A stretch of DNA of 7,372 bases from JBJXGC01 sp046154545 (GCA_046154545.1 JBJXGC010000212.1:1-7372), one strand, 5' to 3'; numbered from the stretch's first letter, positions 1 through 6,532 are shown. Program-made: numbers and translations. Notes: generated by a model from the sequence alone, not told the origin.

Positions 1-1344
1 TGGCGTCGGTGTTGGCGCCGGGGTGGAGGCGCTGTTGCCCAGGACGGCCGACTTCGGCGCCTCCACCGCGGGCCTGATGACAACCGCCGCCGAGGCTGGG
101 AGCTTCGGGCCGGCGGTTGAAACGCGAGCCACCGCAGCAGCCGTGGAAATCTCCTCCGCGTCCGCCTGGACCCCGGAGGAGGCTTCGGACGGGCCCGTCG
201 CAAGCCCCGGCGGTGTCTCAAGGATGAGGACCATCGCAGGGACCGGAGCGAGCGGCGCCTCGCGCAGGCTGGCACTGGTCTCAGACGTGGCGTCTGAATG
301 GCCCGTCATGTCCGGTGACCCCGAGACGGTGAGGCCCGCAACGGCGGCGCTGATCGTGATGGTCACGGTCGCGACGGCTGCCGCCAGCGACCCCAGGGAA
401 AGGCCACCACCGACCATTCCCGTGCCAGCGACTCCCGCCCCAACCAGGCCGCCAGAGACTGCTGCCCCACCAGCCGCCGCGCCCGCAACCGAGGCGCCCA
501 GGGCGGTCCCGACGGCCTGCTGGGTGGTCAACGTCTGAAGCAGGGACTGGAGCATCGAGACCTTGGACCCGAGCGCGGGGACGAGGGCGAGGCTGCTGAG
601 CACGGCTTCCGGCGAAAGCATCTCCTGGCGCTGTGCCTGGCACGAAGCGCAGCCGTTCACGTGCTTCTCGATGCGCTTGCGGATCTGCGGCGAAAGGACC
701 GTCGCGCCGGACACTTCCGCATCCAGGGTGGCGCAGGCCCGGCGGCCCTGCTGCAGCATGCACAGCGCCCCAACGGACTGTCGGAGCGCAGCCTTGACCC
801 TGTTCAGCTTCACCGCTGCGTGGTTCTTGCTGAGCCCGAGGACCTCCGCGAGTTCGGGAGATTCGAGGCCCTGGCGCACGTGCAGGTCGAGGATGGCATA
901 CAGACTTCGATCGAGCCCGGCCGCGGCCTCCCAGACCATCGTCCCGGCAGCCGCGGCTTCAGCCGAAGCATACGGGTCGGCCAGGCGGTCGGTATCGACG
1001 ACGTCGAACGTCCCCGTCTCGCCCCCCTGCCTGAAACCGGAGAGGTGCGCCACGGTCCTACGCCGGCGAATACGATTCAACGCATCTCGGTGCGCAATGG
1101 TGAAGAGCCAGGCCTTGAACCGATCCGGCTGCTCGAGCGTATCGAGCACTTCGAACGCCTTGATGAAGACATCCTGGACGGCGTCGCTCGCTTCTTCCGG
1201 GTCGCCGAGCGTCCGGACGAGGAAGTCGTACAGGCCATCGAAGAAGCGGCCATAGAGGGCAGCAACCGCCGCCCTGTCCCCGCGGCGCGCGGCGACAACA
1301 AGCTCGAGGTCTGACGCGGACGCCGCTGGACTCAATGCCGCCAC
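1..1344 (-). CDS. ECF-type RNA polymerase sigma factor with C-terminal zinc-finger motif and membrane anchor (partial, C-terminus off left edge)
   Basis: The minus-strand frame is open for 448 codons and continues beyond position 1. Residues about 20-96 are a sigma region 2 domain: an acidic DAVQDVFIKAFE stretch, then FKAWLFTIAHRDALN followed by an arginine run. Residues about 135-191 are a sigma region 4 domain with a helix-turn-helix around LAEVLGLSKNHAAVKLNRVK. Residues 228-235 read HVNGCASC, an H-x3-C-x2-C motif like that of zinc-binding anti-sigma factors, with possible extra ligands C195 and C204. A Gly/Ala-rich stretch leads into one likely membrane helix at about 318-340, followed by a Pro/Ala/Thr/Ser-rich tail. 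I infer a promoter-recognition factor held at the membrane by its own inhibitory module. The GTG start is the first candidate after an in-frame TAA at 1369-1371. AGGAG lies only 2 nt before it, so TTG at 1335 (11 nt from AGGAG) is an alternative. The stimulus and regulon are unknown. Confidence 0.85.
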   Translation of the reverse strand, partial: MAALSPAASASDLELVVAARRGDRAAVAALYGRFFDGLYDFLVRTLGDPEEASDAVQDVFIKAFEVLDTLEQPDRFKAWLFTIAHRDALNRIRRRRTVAHLSGFRQGGETGTFDVVDTDRLADPYASAEAAAAGTMVWEAAAGLDRSLYAILDLHVRQGLESPELAEVLGLSKNHAAVKLNRVKAALRQSVGALCMLQQGRRACATLDAEVSGATVLSPQIRKRIEKHVNGCASCQAQRQEMLSPEAVLSSLALVPALGSKVSMLQSLLQTLTTQQAVGTALGASVAGAAAGGAAVSGGLVGAGVAGTGMVGGGLSLGSLAAAVATVTITISAAVAGLTVSGSPDMTGHSDATSETSASLREAPLAPVPAMVLILETPPGLATGPSEASSGVQADAEEISTAAAVARVSTAGPKLPASAAVVIRPAVEAPKSAVLGNSASTPAPTPTP

Positions 1345-1360
1345 TACTCCTGTTATGGAA

Positions 1361-1374
1361 GGATAACGTTACCC
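1361..1374. promoter_or_regulatory. Near-palindrome centred on TAACGTTA upstream of the sigma-factor gene
   Basis: The plus strand reads GGATAACGTTACCC, a perfect 8-bp palindrome (TAACGTTA) extended by GG/CC arms with one mismatched pair. It lies 17-30 bp before the GTG start of the sigma gene, where an operator or a promoter element could sit. No known binding protein can be named, and a short palindrome can arise by chance. Confidence 0.25.
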
Positions 1375-1380
1375 CAAGGT

Positions 1381-1406
1381 ATGAGGTTAATGCCTTAGGG
1401 CGTTCC
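1381..1406 (-). promoter_or_regulatory. Possible ECF-type promoter of the sigma-factor gene
   Basis: On the minus strand GGAAC (1406-1402) matches the usual -35 core of ECF-dependent promoters. Sixteen bases further is CTCAT (1385-1381), only a loose match to ECF -10 elements. A transcript from here would have a leader of about 30 nt before the GTG at 1344. ECF factors often drive their own promoters, which is the main reason to note it; the -10 match is weak. Confidence 0.25.
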
Positions 1407-1418
1407 CGCATTTTTCTT

Positions 1419-1436
1419 GACCCTTCGCGAAGCGTC
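1419..1436. repeat. Interrupted palindrome abutting the copA stop codon
   Basis: GAC-c-CTTCGCGAAG-c-GTC forms an inverted repeat with a perfect 10-bp core (1423-1432) and one mismatch per arm. It touches the TAG stop of copA (1438-1436). On the minus strand it is followed by A-rich, not T-rich, sequence, so it is not a standard intrinsic terminator for copA. It may stabilise the 3' end of the mRNA, or have no function. Confidence 0.35.
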
Positions 1437-3820
1437 TAATCGTGTGTCGAGGATGAGTCGTGCCCCGTCGTCGATGACGTCTCACGCCCGAACCAGCCTC
1501 GGTCGATCCCGGTGAACGTGACGAGCGGTAGCACCAGTACTGCAACAGCAGCGGCCATGGCGAGCAGCGGGCCACGATTCGTCCTGATGAACCCGGTTTG
1601 CCGTTGAGCGTACGTATTGCCGCTGGCTTCGGCGAGGGAGCGTGCCCGCGAACGCAGACGCAGGCTGTTGCCCATGACGCTCACCGAGCTCAACGCCATG
1701 GCGCCGCCAGCGATAATCGGATTGAGCAAGCCGAGGGCCGCGATCGGGATAGCGAGCACGTTGTAGGCGAACGCCCAGGCGAGGTTCTGGCGGATGGTGC
1801 TGAGGGTCGCGCGGCTCAGAGCGATGGACTCCGCGATCTTCGAGACGTCTCCGTGCAACAGGGTGATGTCCGCCGCCTCCATCGCCACATCAGTGCCAGT
1901 CGACATCGCGAGGCCCACATCGGCGAGCGCGAGGGCCGGTGCGTCGTTTACCCCGTCACCGACCATCGCCACCCGCAGGCCCGATGCCTGGAGCGACCGC
2001 ACGAATTCCAGTTTGTCCGCCGGGACAGCCCCGGCACGCACTTCACCGATACCAACAGCCTCGGCGGCCGCCCGGGCCGCCCGTTCGTTGTCGCCTGTCA
2101 TCATCACGACCCGCAGCCCCTGCCCGCGCAGCGCGGCCACCGCCCGCGGGGCGTTCTGCTTCACGTCGTCAAACACGCCGAACACGCCTTCGACCACGCC
2201 ATCGACGGCCGCGAACAGCACCGTGCGCCCCAGCGCCTCGAGCCGGTCAGCTTCTTCCCGGTCGCGGGGCCGGATAGCGATCTCCCGCTCCTCCATGAGG
2301 CGGCTGTTCCCGGCAAGGACGTGGCGGCCATCGACCGTCGCTTCCACACCCCGGGCCGTGATCGCCGCGAAGCCCGTCGCCGGGGCTAACGTGTAACCCG
2401 ACTCCACCGCCGCATCGACGATCGCGCGGCTGAGCGGGTGCTCGCTCGCCGATTCGGCCGCCGCCACGAGGGTCAGCAAGGCCGCCTCGCTCATCGCCCC
2501 TGTTGGGATGACTTCTGTCACCACCGGCCGGCCCTCGGTCACCGTCCCGGTCTTGTCGAGGACGATCACGTCGAGGCTGCGCGAACGCTCCAGGACCTCC
2601 GCGTTGCGGATGAGGATCCCACGCGACGCCCCCATGCCAGTCCCCACCATGATCGCCGTGGGCGTCGCCAGGCCCAGCGCGCAGGGGCAGGCGACCACAA
2701 GCACGGCCACGGTCGCCGTCAGGGCAGTCCGCCAGTCGCCGGCCGCCAGCCCCCAGGTGAGGAACACGCCCACCGCGATGACGATGACGATCGGCACAAA
2801 GATCGCCGACACACTGTCCACGAGCCGCTCGATCGGCGCCTTCGACCCCTGCGCCTCCTCGACCAGCTGCGCCAGCCGGGCGAGGGCCGACTCCGCCCCC
2901 ACGGCCGTGGCTTCGACGTACACCACCCCGTTCTGGTTCACCGTGCCGCCCATCACGCGGTCACCCACGCGCCGTTCCACCGGGATCGACTCCCCGGTCA
3001 GCATCGACTCATCGATCGTGCTCTCACCCTCGCGGACGATGCCATCAACGGGCACCCGCTGCCCCGGGCGGACGACGACGATGTCACCCGCCACCACCTC
3101 CTCCACCGGCACCTCCGCCTCAACGCCGTCCCGCACGACCGTCGCGCTCCGCGCCGCCAGGCCGAGGAGCGCCCGGATGGCCGCCGACGCCTGCCCCTTT
3201 GCCGTCTCCTCGAAGTACTTGCCCATCGTGATGAACACCAGGACGGCCGTGCTTACATCGAAGAACGTATGGGCGCTGCCGCCGCTGACCACCACGCCGG
3301 CGCTGTAGGCGTAGGCCACGGTCGTGCCAAGGGCCACGAGGACGTCCATATTGGGGTTCAACTGTCGCAGGCTCGCCCATCCGCCCCGGTAGAACCGCCA
3401 CCCGAGCCCGAACTGGACGGGCGTCGCCAGGCTGAGCAGGACCCAGCCCGTGAGCTGGTGGCTCCCGCCGAGGGCCAGCCCGGCGATGTCCATGGCCATG
3501 GCGATGACGATCGCCGGGACGGCGAGGGCCGACCCGCCGAGGAGCAGCCAGAGCGTACGCCGCGCCGCTTCGTCCCTCGCGACCGTCCGCTCGGCCGCCG
3601 GGGCAGTGGGCGCCGCGTGGTAGCCGGCCTTCTCGACCGCCGCGACCAGCAGCTCGATGGGCACTGGCGCGGCCAGGGTGACGCGCGCCGTCTCGGCCGC
3701 GAAGTTCACGCTGGCGGTCTCCACGCCGCCCACCTTGCCCAGGGCGCGCTCCACCCGCCTCACGCACGAGGCGCAGGTCATTCCGTTTATGTCGAGTGTG
3801 ATTGCCTGATCGGTAGCCAT
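1436..3820 (-). CDS. copA: Copper-exporting P1B-type ATPase CopA with extended C-terminus
   Basis: This 794-residue ATP-driven pump moves Cu(I) from the cytoplasm across the membrane. An N-terminal heavy-metal-associated domain has GMTCASC at 13-19. The membrane core has the CPC motif at 378-380, and helices 7-8 carry Y686-N687 and M708-x2-S711-S712, the signature of Cu(I)-selective P1B-1 pumps. The actuator TGES is at 275-278, the phosphorylated DKTGT at 422-426, the nucleotide-binding HP at 461-462, TGDN at 575-578 and GDGVND at 621-626. All catalytic motifs are intact. After helix 8 there is an unusual extension of about 75 residues with a likely ninth helix (about 752-771) and a tail ending in GHDSSSTHD. 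The gene follows copZ by 19 nt in the csoR-copZ-copA operon. No strong ribosome-binding site is seen, so coupling to copZ is plausible. Silver may also be exported, as in relatives. Confidence 0.97.
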   Translation of the reverse strand: MATDQAITLDINGMTCASCVRRVERALGKVGGVETASVNFAAETARVTLAAPVPIELLVAAVEKAGYHAAPTAPAAERTVARDEAARRTLWLLLGGSALAVPAIVIAMAMDIAGLALGGSHQLTGWVLLSLATPVQFGLGWRFYRGGWASLRQLNPNMDVLVALGTTVAYAYSAGVVVSGGSAHTFFDVSTAVLVFITMGKYFEETAKGQASAAIRALLGLAARSATVVRDGVEAEVPVEEVVAGDIVVVRPGQRVPVDGIVREGESTIDESMLTGESIPVERRVGDRVMGGTVNQNGVVYVEATAVGAESALARLAQLVEEAQGSKAPIERLVDSVSAIFVPIVIVIAVGVFLTWGLAAGDWRTALTATVAVLVVACPCALGLATPTAIMVGTGMGASRGILIRNAEVLERSRSLDVIVLDKTGTVTEGRPVVTEVIPTGAMSEAALLTLVAAAESASEHPLSRAIVDAAVESGYTLAPATGFAAITARGVEATVDGRHVLAGNSRLMEEREIAIRPRDREEADRLEALGRTVLFAAVDGVVEGVFGVFDDVKQNAPRAVAALRGQGLRVVMMTGDNERAARAAAEAVGIGEVRAGAVPADKLEFVRSLQASGLRVAMVGDGVNDAPALALADVGLAMSTGTDVAMEAADITLLHGDVSKIAESIALSRATLSTIRQNLAWAFAYNVLAIPIAALGLLNPIIAGGAMALSSVSVMGNSLRLRSRARSLAEASGNTYAQRQTGFIRTNRGPLLAMAAAVAVLVLPLVTFTGIDRGWFGRETSSTTGHDSSSTHD

Positions 3821-3839
3821 CGCTGTCGCAGTGTCCCCG

Positions 3840-4049
3840 CTAACGGGTCGTAGCCGCGTAGCCCTCTTCGGCGACGGCGGCCATCACCTTCTCCACATCG
3901 ACCAGCTCGCCCGAGACTTCGGCCGAGTTCGATTCGAGGCTAACCTTAACGTCTAGTACGCCGGGCACGTCCTTCACGGCGGTCGTGATCGCCTTCACGC
4001 AGTGTTCGCAGGTCATGCCGGTGATGTCGAAGGTGATGGTCTGAGCCAT
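3840..4049 (-). CDS. copZ: CopZ-like copper chaperone (single heavy-metal-associated domain)
   Basis: This 69-residue protein is a single HMA ferredoxin-like domain with the metal-binding GMTCEHC at 11-17 (Cys14 and Cys17 as Cu(I) ligands). The usual beta-alpha-beta-beta-alpha-beta pattern is visible, ending in EEGYAA near the C-terminus. Its length is standard for soluble CopZ/Atx1-type chaperones. In this family the protein binds cytosolic Cu(I) and passes it to the CopA pump, and often to the CsoR repressor. The ATG has a good ribosome-binding site 8 nt upstream. It lies 65 nt downstream of csoR and 19 nt upstream of copA, so the three are very probably co-transcribed. The His between the two cysteines (CEHC) occurs in many bacterial chaperones and differs from the CASC of the CopA N-terminal domain. 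Confidence 0.95.
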   Translation of the reverse strand: MAQTITFDITGMTCEHCVKAITTAVKDVPGVLDVKVSLESNSAEVSGELVDVEKVMAAVAEEGYAATTR

Positions 4050-4057
4050 GGTTGGGT

Positions 4058-4063
4058 CTCCTC
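4058..4063 (-). promoter_or_regulatory. Ribosome-binding site of copZ
   Basis: GAGGAG on the minus strand lies 8 nt before the copZ ATG at 4049. It is the clearest Shine-Dalgarno sequence in the operon and contrasts with csoR, which has none. Confidence 0.75.
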
Positions 4064-4114
4064 GTGGTAGTTGAGTGTTGCTGGCCCGCCCCGGCCGTGT
4101 CGGCGGCCGGTCGG

Positions 4115-4390
4115 TTACGAATCGCCGGGCCCCTGGACCTTATACAGGCGCAAGAGTTCGCTGATCGCCCGGTCGGTCTCCCCGCCGGTCATCTGTTCGA
4201 CCACGTGCGTCCGCAGGTGCCCCTCGATGACAAGCCCGTCCAGGCTCCGCAGCGCCTTCTGGATCGAAAGCGAAAGGTCGAGCACGTCCATACAGTACCG
4301 GTCCTCCTCGACCTGCTTCTGGAGGGCCGCCACCTGCCCGCCGATAATCTTCAGCCGCCGAAGGGCCTGTTCGCGCGCGACGGGTGTCAT
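4115..4390 (-). CDS. csoR: CsoR/RcnR-family metal-sensing repressor of the copper operon
   Basis: This 91-residue all-helical repressor belongs to the CsoR/RcnR (DUF156) family. It shows the typical RRLKIIGGQVAALQKQVEEDRYCMDVL helix start to core in order, with C33 in DRYC. Ligand positions on the second helix are H58 and H62 (GHLRTH), so the set is Cys-His-His; canonical CsoR is Cys-His-Cys. Family members are tetramers that release DNA when they bind metal. Location directly before copZ and copA, and an operator-like repeat in its promoter, make Cu(I) the probable signal and autoregulation likely. The ATG at 4390 is chosen because the conserved family sequence begins there. An upstream in-frame ATG at 4468 would add 26 unrelated residues and read through the promoter and operator. 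No Shine-Dalgarno precedes the ATG, and the start is probably leaderless. Confidence 0.93.
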   Translation of the reverse strand: MTPVAREQALRRLKIIGGQVAALQKQVEEDRYCMDVLDLSLSIQKALRSLDGLVIEGHLRTHVVEQMTGGETDRAISELLRLYKVQGPGDS

Positions 4391-4396
4391 GGAAGG

Positions 4397-4426
4397 AGTA
4401 TAGGGTACCCCCCTATCCCTATGCAA
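4397..4426 (-). promoter_or_regulatory. sigma70-like promoter of csoR-copZ-copA
   Basis: On the minus strand a -35 box TTGCAT (4426-4421) and a -10 box TATACT (4402-4397) are separated by 18 nt. The -10 differs from the consensus at one base. With the usual spacing, transcription would begin about 7 nt after the -10, at or next to the A of the csoR ATG (4390), giving a leaderless mRNA. Confidence 0.7.
4400..4422. promoter_or_regulatory. CsoR operator-like inverted repeat
   Basis: The plus strand reads ATAGGG-TACCC-CCCTAT (4400-4416), a perfect 6-bp inverted repeat around a 5-bp centre, followed by a second CCCTAT (4417-4422). A G/C tract flanked by T/A on both sides is the known style of CsoR operators. 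It fills the promoter spacer and overlaps the -10 box, so bound repressor would block RNA polymerase. Assignment to CsoR rests on position and pattern. Confidence 0.7.
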
Positions 4427-4450
4427 CGAAGGCGTCTCGGCGGTGACGCT

Positions 4451-4467
4451 TGTTCGTCTGGTGAACA
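4451..4467. repeat. Inverted repeat TGTTC-N7-GAACA between the phosphoesterase and csoR
   Basis: Five-base arms TGTTC (4451-4455) and GAACA (4463-4467) flank a 7-base loop. GACG/CGTC (4445-4448 and 4471-4474) could extend the stem imperfectly. It lies 20-36 nt after the phosphoesterase stop, where a terminator is expected, but no T-tract follows on the minus strand. It could be a weak hairpin, an operator, or chance. Confidence 0.3.
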
Positions 4468-4486
4468 CGCCGTCCGACCCCAGGCC

Positions 4487-6490
4487 TTACGCCAGGGCCA
4501 GCGCCTTCCGAGCGCGGAGGCTCTCGATGTTGCTGAGCATGGCACTGGCGTAGTCGGCCGCTTCGCCGCGCGTCTTCATCCCCTGGAATTGGGCGATGAT
4601 CGCCTTCCGTTCCTCGTCGTCGTCCGAACAGAGTTCGAGCTCCGTCTTGAGCAGGATCCCGAGAAAGCCCGGGAGGTTTCCGGAGTCGGGGATCGGGTCG
4701 GCCGCGGACCCGGGCACTCCGGTCGCCCCGGGGGCCACCGCGGCGAGCGCTGCCGGGCGGGCCACCGCCGGGGGCGCCGGGTTGACCAGCGTCGTGGGGC
4801 AATCGGTGCGGGGTGTCGGCAGCGAGAGGAGGTGGAGGACGTTGTTCGCTGTGTCGTCCCGCTGCGTCATCGCCGGGAGACCGAGCATCGCCTCGACCGT
4901 TGCCGGGACGCTGGCGTGGTCGTAGAGCGTGTGATCCACGGGCAAGTTCTGTGGGATAAGCGGGGAGACGACGACCGCGGGGACGCGCACGCCGTACTGC
5001 TGGAACGTGAACCCGTACTGGTTGAGGCCCGCGGGCGGGCTGTCCGCCGGGGCGACCGCCTGCCCAGGTGCAAACGAGTCGTAGTAGCCGCCGTGCTCGT
5101 CGTACGTGATGATCAGGACACTCGAGTTCCACAGGGGCGAGTTGCGGATGGCCTCATACGTCGCCTTAATCAGACCCTCGCCGCCGTAGACGTCGTCCAT
5201 CGGGTGTTGCGAAGAGCCCCCCGTATAGGTGCCGAACGCCACGTCGCCGTAGTGCGGCTCGATGAAGGTGTACTGGTACGGGTAGGGGCCCTGCAAGTCG
5301 GAGGCGAAGTGTGAGAACGAGTTCACGTCGAGCGCCGTGATCCCCTTCAGCGAAGAGACCTGCGCGATGGCGCCTGGATTCAGGGACGGAGTCGGGACCG
5401 GGTCATCGCTGAACTGGTCGTTGTTGTCGTTGTACAGCCGGTAGTTGCAGTTGTGGGTGGTGAGCAGGTCGTAAATCGACCCGTGCGGATAGACGAAGCC
5501 GAAGCCGGGCACCTCCCATCCCCCCATCTGGGGGGTCGAGGGGCTGTGGTCCAGGCCCGCCGAAGAAGCCCCGTGGACGAAGAAGCGGTTGGGCCAGGTC
5601 GGCCCGGGGAGGGACGAGAACCACTGGTCGCAGAGTGCGAACTCGGTCGCAAGCTGGTAGAGCACAGGCAGCTGCGTGGGCGTGTTGAAGCATTGCATGA
5701 TGTCGCCGATGGCGGACGCGGGCGGTACCGGGCCCTCCGTCGTCGTGGTGGCGTAGTTCGCGGCAAACCCCGAGTTGTTGATCGGCGGGTAGATCGTCCC
5801 GGGCTGGTAGATGGCGCCCGGCCCGCAGAGCTGTTCGACCACGTCCGGGAACTCATGGCCCGGGTCCGTAGGCATGCTCGGGGGCGCGTTCCCCTGGACG
5901 TTGTAGGTCACGCCGTTGTAGCTGTTCGCGTTCGCCGGCGTCGCCGCGATGATGCCGGGGATGCCGGAGAGGGCGAACATGTTGTCGAACGAGTGGTTTT
6001 CGAGCATCAGCACGAAGACGTGGGAGACCTGGCCCGAGTATGGGCCGATGTACTTCATGGAATCGCTGCACCCACCCGACGGCAGCGGGATGTTGAGTGA
6101 GGTCGTGCTGGCCGTGAGCGTGATCGTCTTGCCCACATCTTTGCTCTGGAGCTGGCACTCCTTCCAGTTGGGGTAGATCACCGTCCCGGGGTTGGCGTAG
6201 ACCCCCGGGGTTGCCCCGTCCATCACCGAAAGCTGGACCGACCACAGGTCCAGCTCCCCGTAGCAGCCGAAGCCCGTGGGAAAGTAGACCGTCAGCGGGC
6301 CAACGGTCTCGCCCGGCTGGGCCACCCACTCGCCGGTTTGCTGGCCGTAGTAGCAGGACCCCGTCGGCGTGTTCTTGTGCATGAGGCGGACGACGGCCGA
6401 ACCGTCGGTCGCGTTGGTAACGTAGATGGTCGCCGAGTGCTTGGTTGCCACGTGCCGTGAAACCTCATTCCGTAGGGTATTTCCGCTCAA
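4487..6490 (-). CDS. Phosphoesterase of the phospholipase C / acid phosphatase A family with N-terminal beta-rich domain
   Basis: This 667-residue protein should hydrolyse phosphomonoesters or phosphodiesters, perhaps phospholipid head groups. The family motifs are present in order: VLMLENHSFDNMF at 160-172 (E164, N165 metal ligands), GPTWPNR at 296-302 with T298 in the nucleophile position, TYDEHGG at 462-468 (D464, E465) and YDHASVPATVE at 523-533. Residues about 18-140 form a beta-rich domain outside the catalytic core. A Pro/Ala-rich linker (about 570-605) leads to a helical C-terminal piece. Relatives are normally exported with Tat or Sec signals, but no signal peptide is visible, although ten cysteines are present. 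The start is uncertain: TTG at 6490 is the longest option with no Shine-Dalgarno, while GTG at 6451 has GAGG 11 nt upstream and keeps all domains. An in-frame TAG at 6505-6503 bounds the frame. Substrate is unknown. Confidence 0.88.
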   Translation of the reverse strand: MSGNTLRNEVSRHVATKHSATIYVTNATDGSAVVRLMHKNTPTGSCYYGQQTGEWVAQPGETVGPLTVYFPTGFGCYGELDLWSVQLSVMDGATPGVYANPGTVIYPNWKECQLQSKDVGKTITLTASTTSLNIPLPSGGCSDSMKYIGPYSGQVSHVFVLMLENHSFDNMFALSGIPGIIAATPANANSYNGVTYNVQGNAPPSMPTDPGHEFPDVVEQLCGPGAIYQPGTIYPPINNSGFAANYATTTTEGPVPPASAIGDIMQCFNTPTQLPVLYQLATEFALCDQWFSSLPGPTWPNRFFVHGASSAGLDHSPSTPQMGGWEVPGFGFVYPHGSIYDLLTTHNCNYRLYNDNNDQFSDDPVPTPSLNPGAIAQVSSLKGITALDVNSFSHFASDLQGPYPYQYTFIEPHYGDVAFGTYTGGSSQHPMDDVYGGEGLIKATYEAIRNSPLWNSSVLIITYDEHGGYYDSFAPGQAVAPADSPPAGLNQYGFTFQQYGVRVPAVVVSPLIPQNLPVDHTLYDHASVPATVEAMLGLPAMTQRDDTANNVLHLLSLPTPRTDCPTTLVNPAPPAVARPAALAAVAPGATGVPGSAADPIPDSGNLPGFLGILLKTELELCSDDDEERKAIIAQFQGMKTRGEAADYASAMLSNIESLRARKALALA

Positions 6491-6501
6491 CCCAGCAGGC
6501 G

Positions 6502-6532
6502 ACTATACATTATTCTGAGACCGTATGTGCAA
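6502..6532 (-). promoter_or_regulatory. Possible promoter of the phosphoesterase gene
   Basis: On the minus strand TTGCAC (6532-6527) and TATAGT (6507-6502) resemble -35 and -10 boxes, with a 19-nt spacer that is slightly long. Transcription would start near 6495, giving a leader of about 5 nt to the TTG at 6490 or about 44 nt to the GTG at 6451. No convincing plus-strand promoter for endonuclease IV is seen in the same gap. Confidence 0.4.

Noticed and set aside
563..1314. Two overlapping plus-strand frames opposite the sigma-factor gene
   Set aside because: Both are antisense to the sigma 2 and sigma 4 domains and match no family by eye.
1419..1436. Intrinsic terminator after copA
   Set aside because: A hairpin is possible, but no T-tract follows on the minus strand; the T5 run nearby reads as A on the copA transcript strand.
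3120..3767. Minus-strand frame of 215 codons overlapping copA in another register
   Set aside because: It is an Arg/Gly-rich out-of-frame reading of copA; the in-frame protein carries the HMA domain and membrane helices at the same place.
2438..3853. 471-codon plus-strand open frame opposite copA
   Set aside because: It is antisense to an intact, motif-complete copA. Its translation is rich in His, Arg, Asp and Pro with no recognisable domain, as expected from the complementary frame of a high-GC gene.
4391..4468. Longer csoR start at ATG 4468
   Set aside because: It would translate through the -35, -10 and operator and add 26 residues unlike any CsoR N-terminus; the family sequence begins at the ATG at 4390.
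4052..5314. 420-codon plus-strand open frame spanning csoR and the phosphoesterase 3' half
   Set aside because: It crosses two real genes on the opposite strand and their promoter, shows no domain, and is Arg/Val-rich like a high-GC shadow frame.
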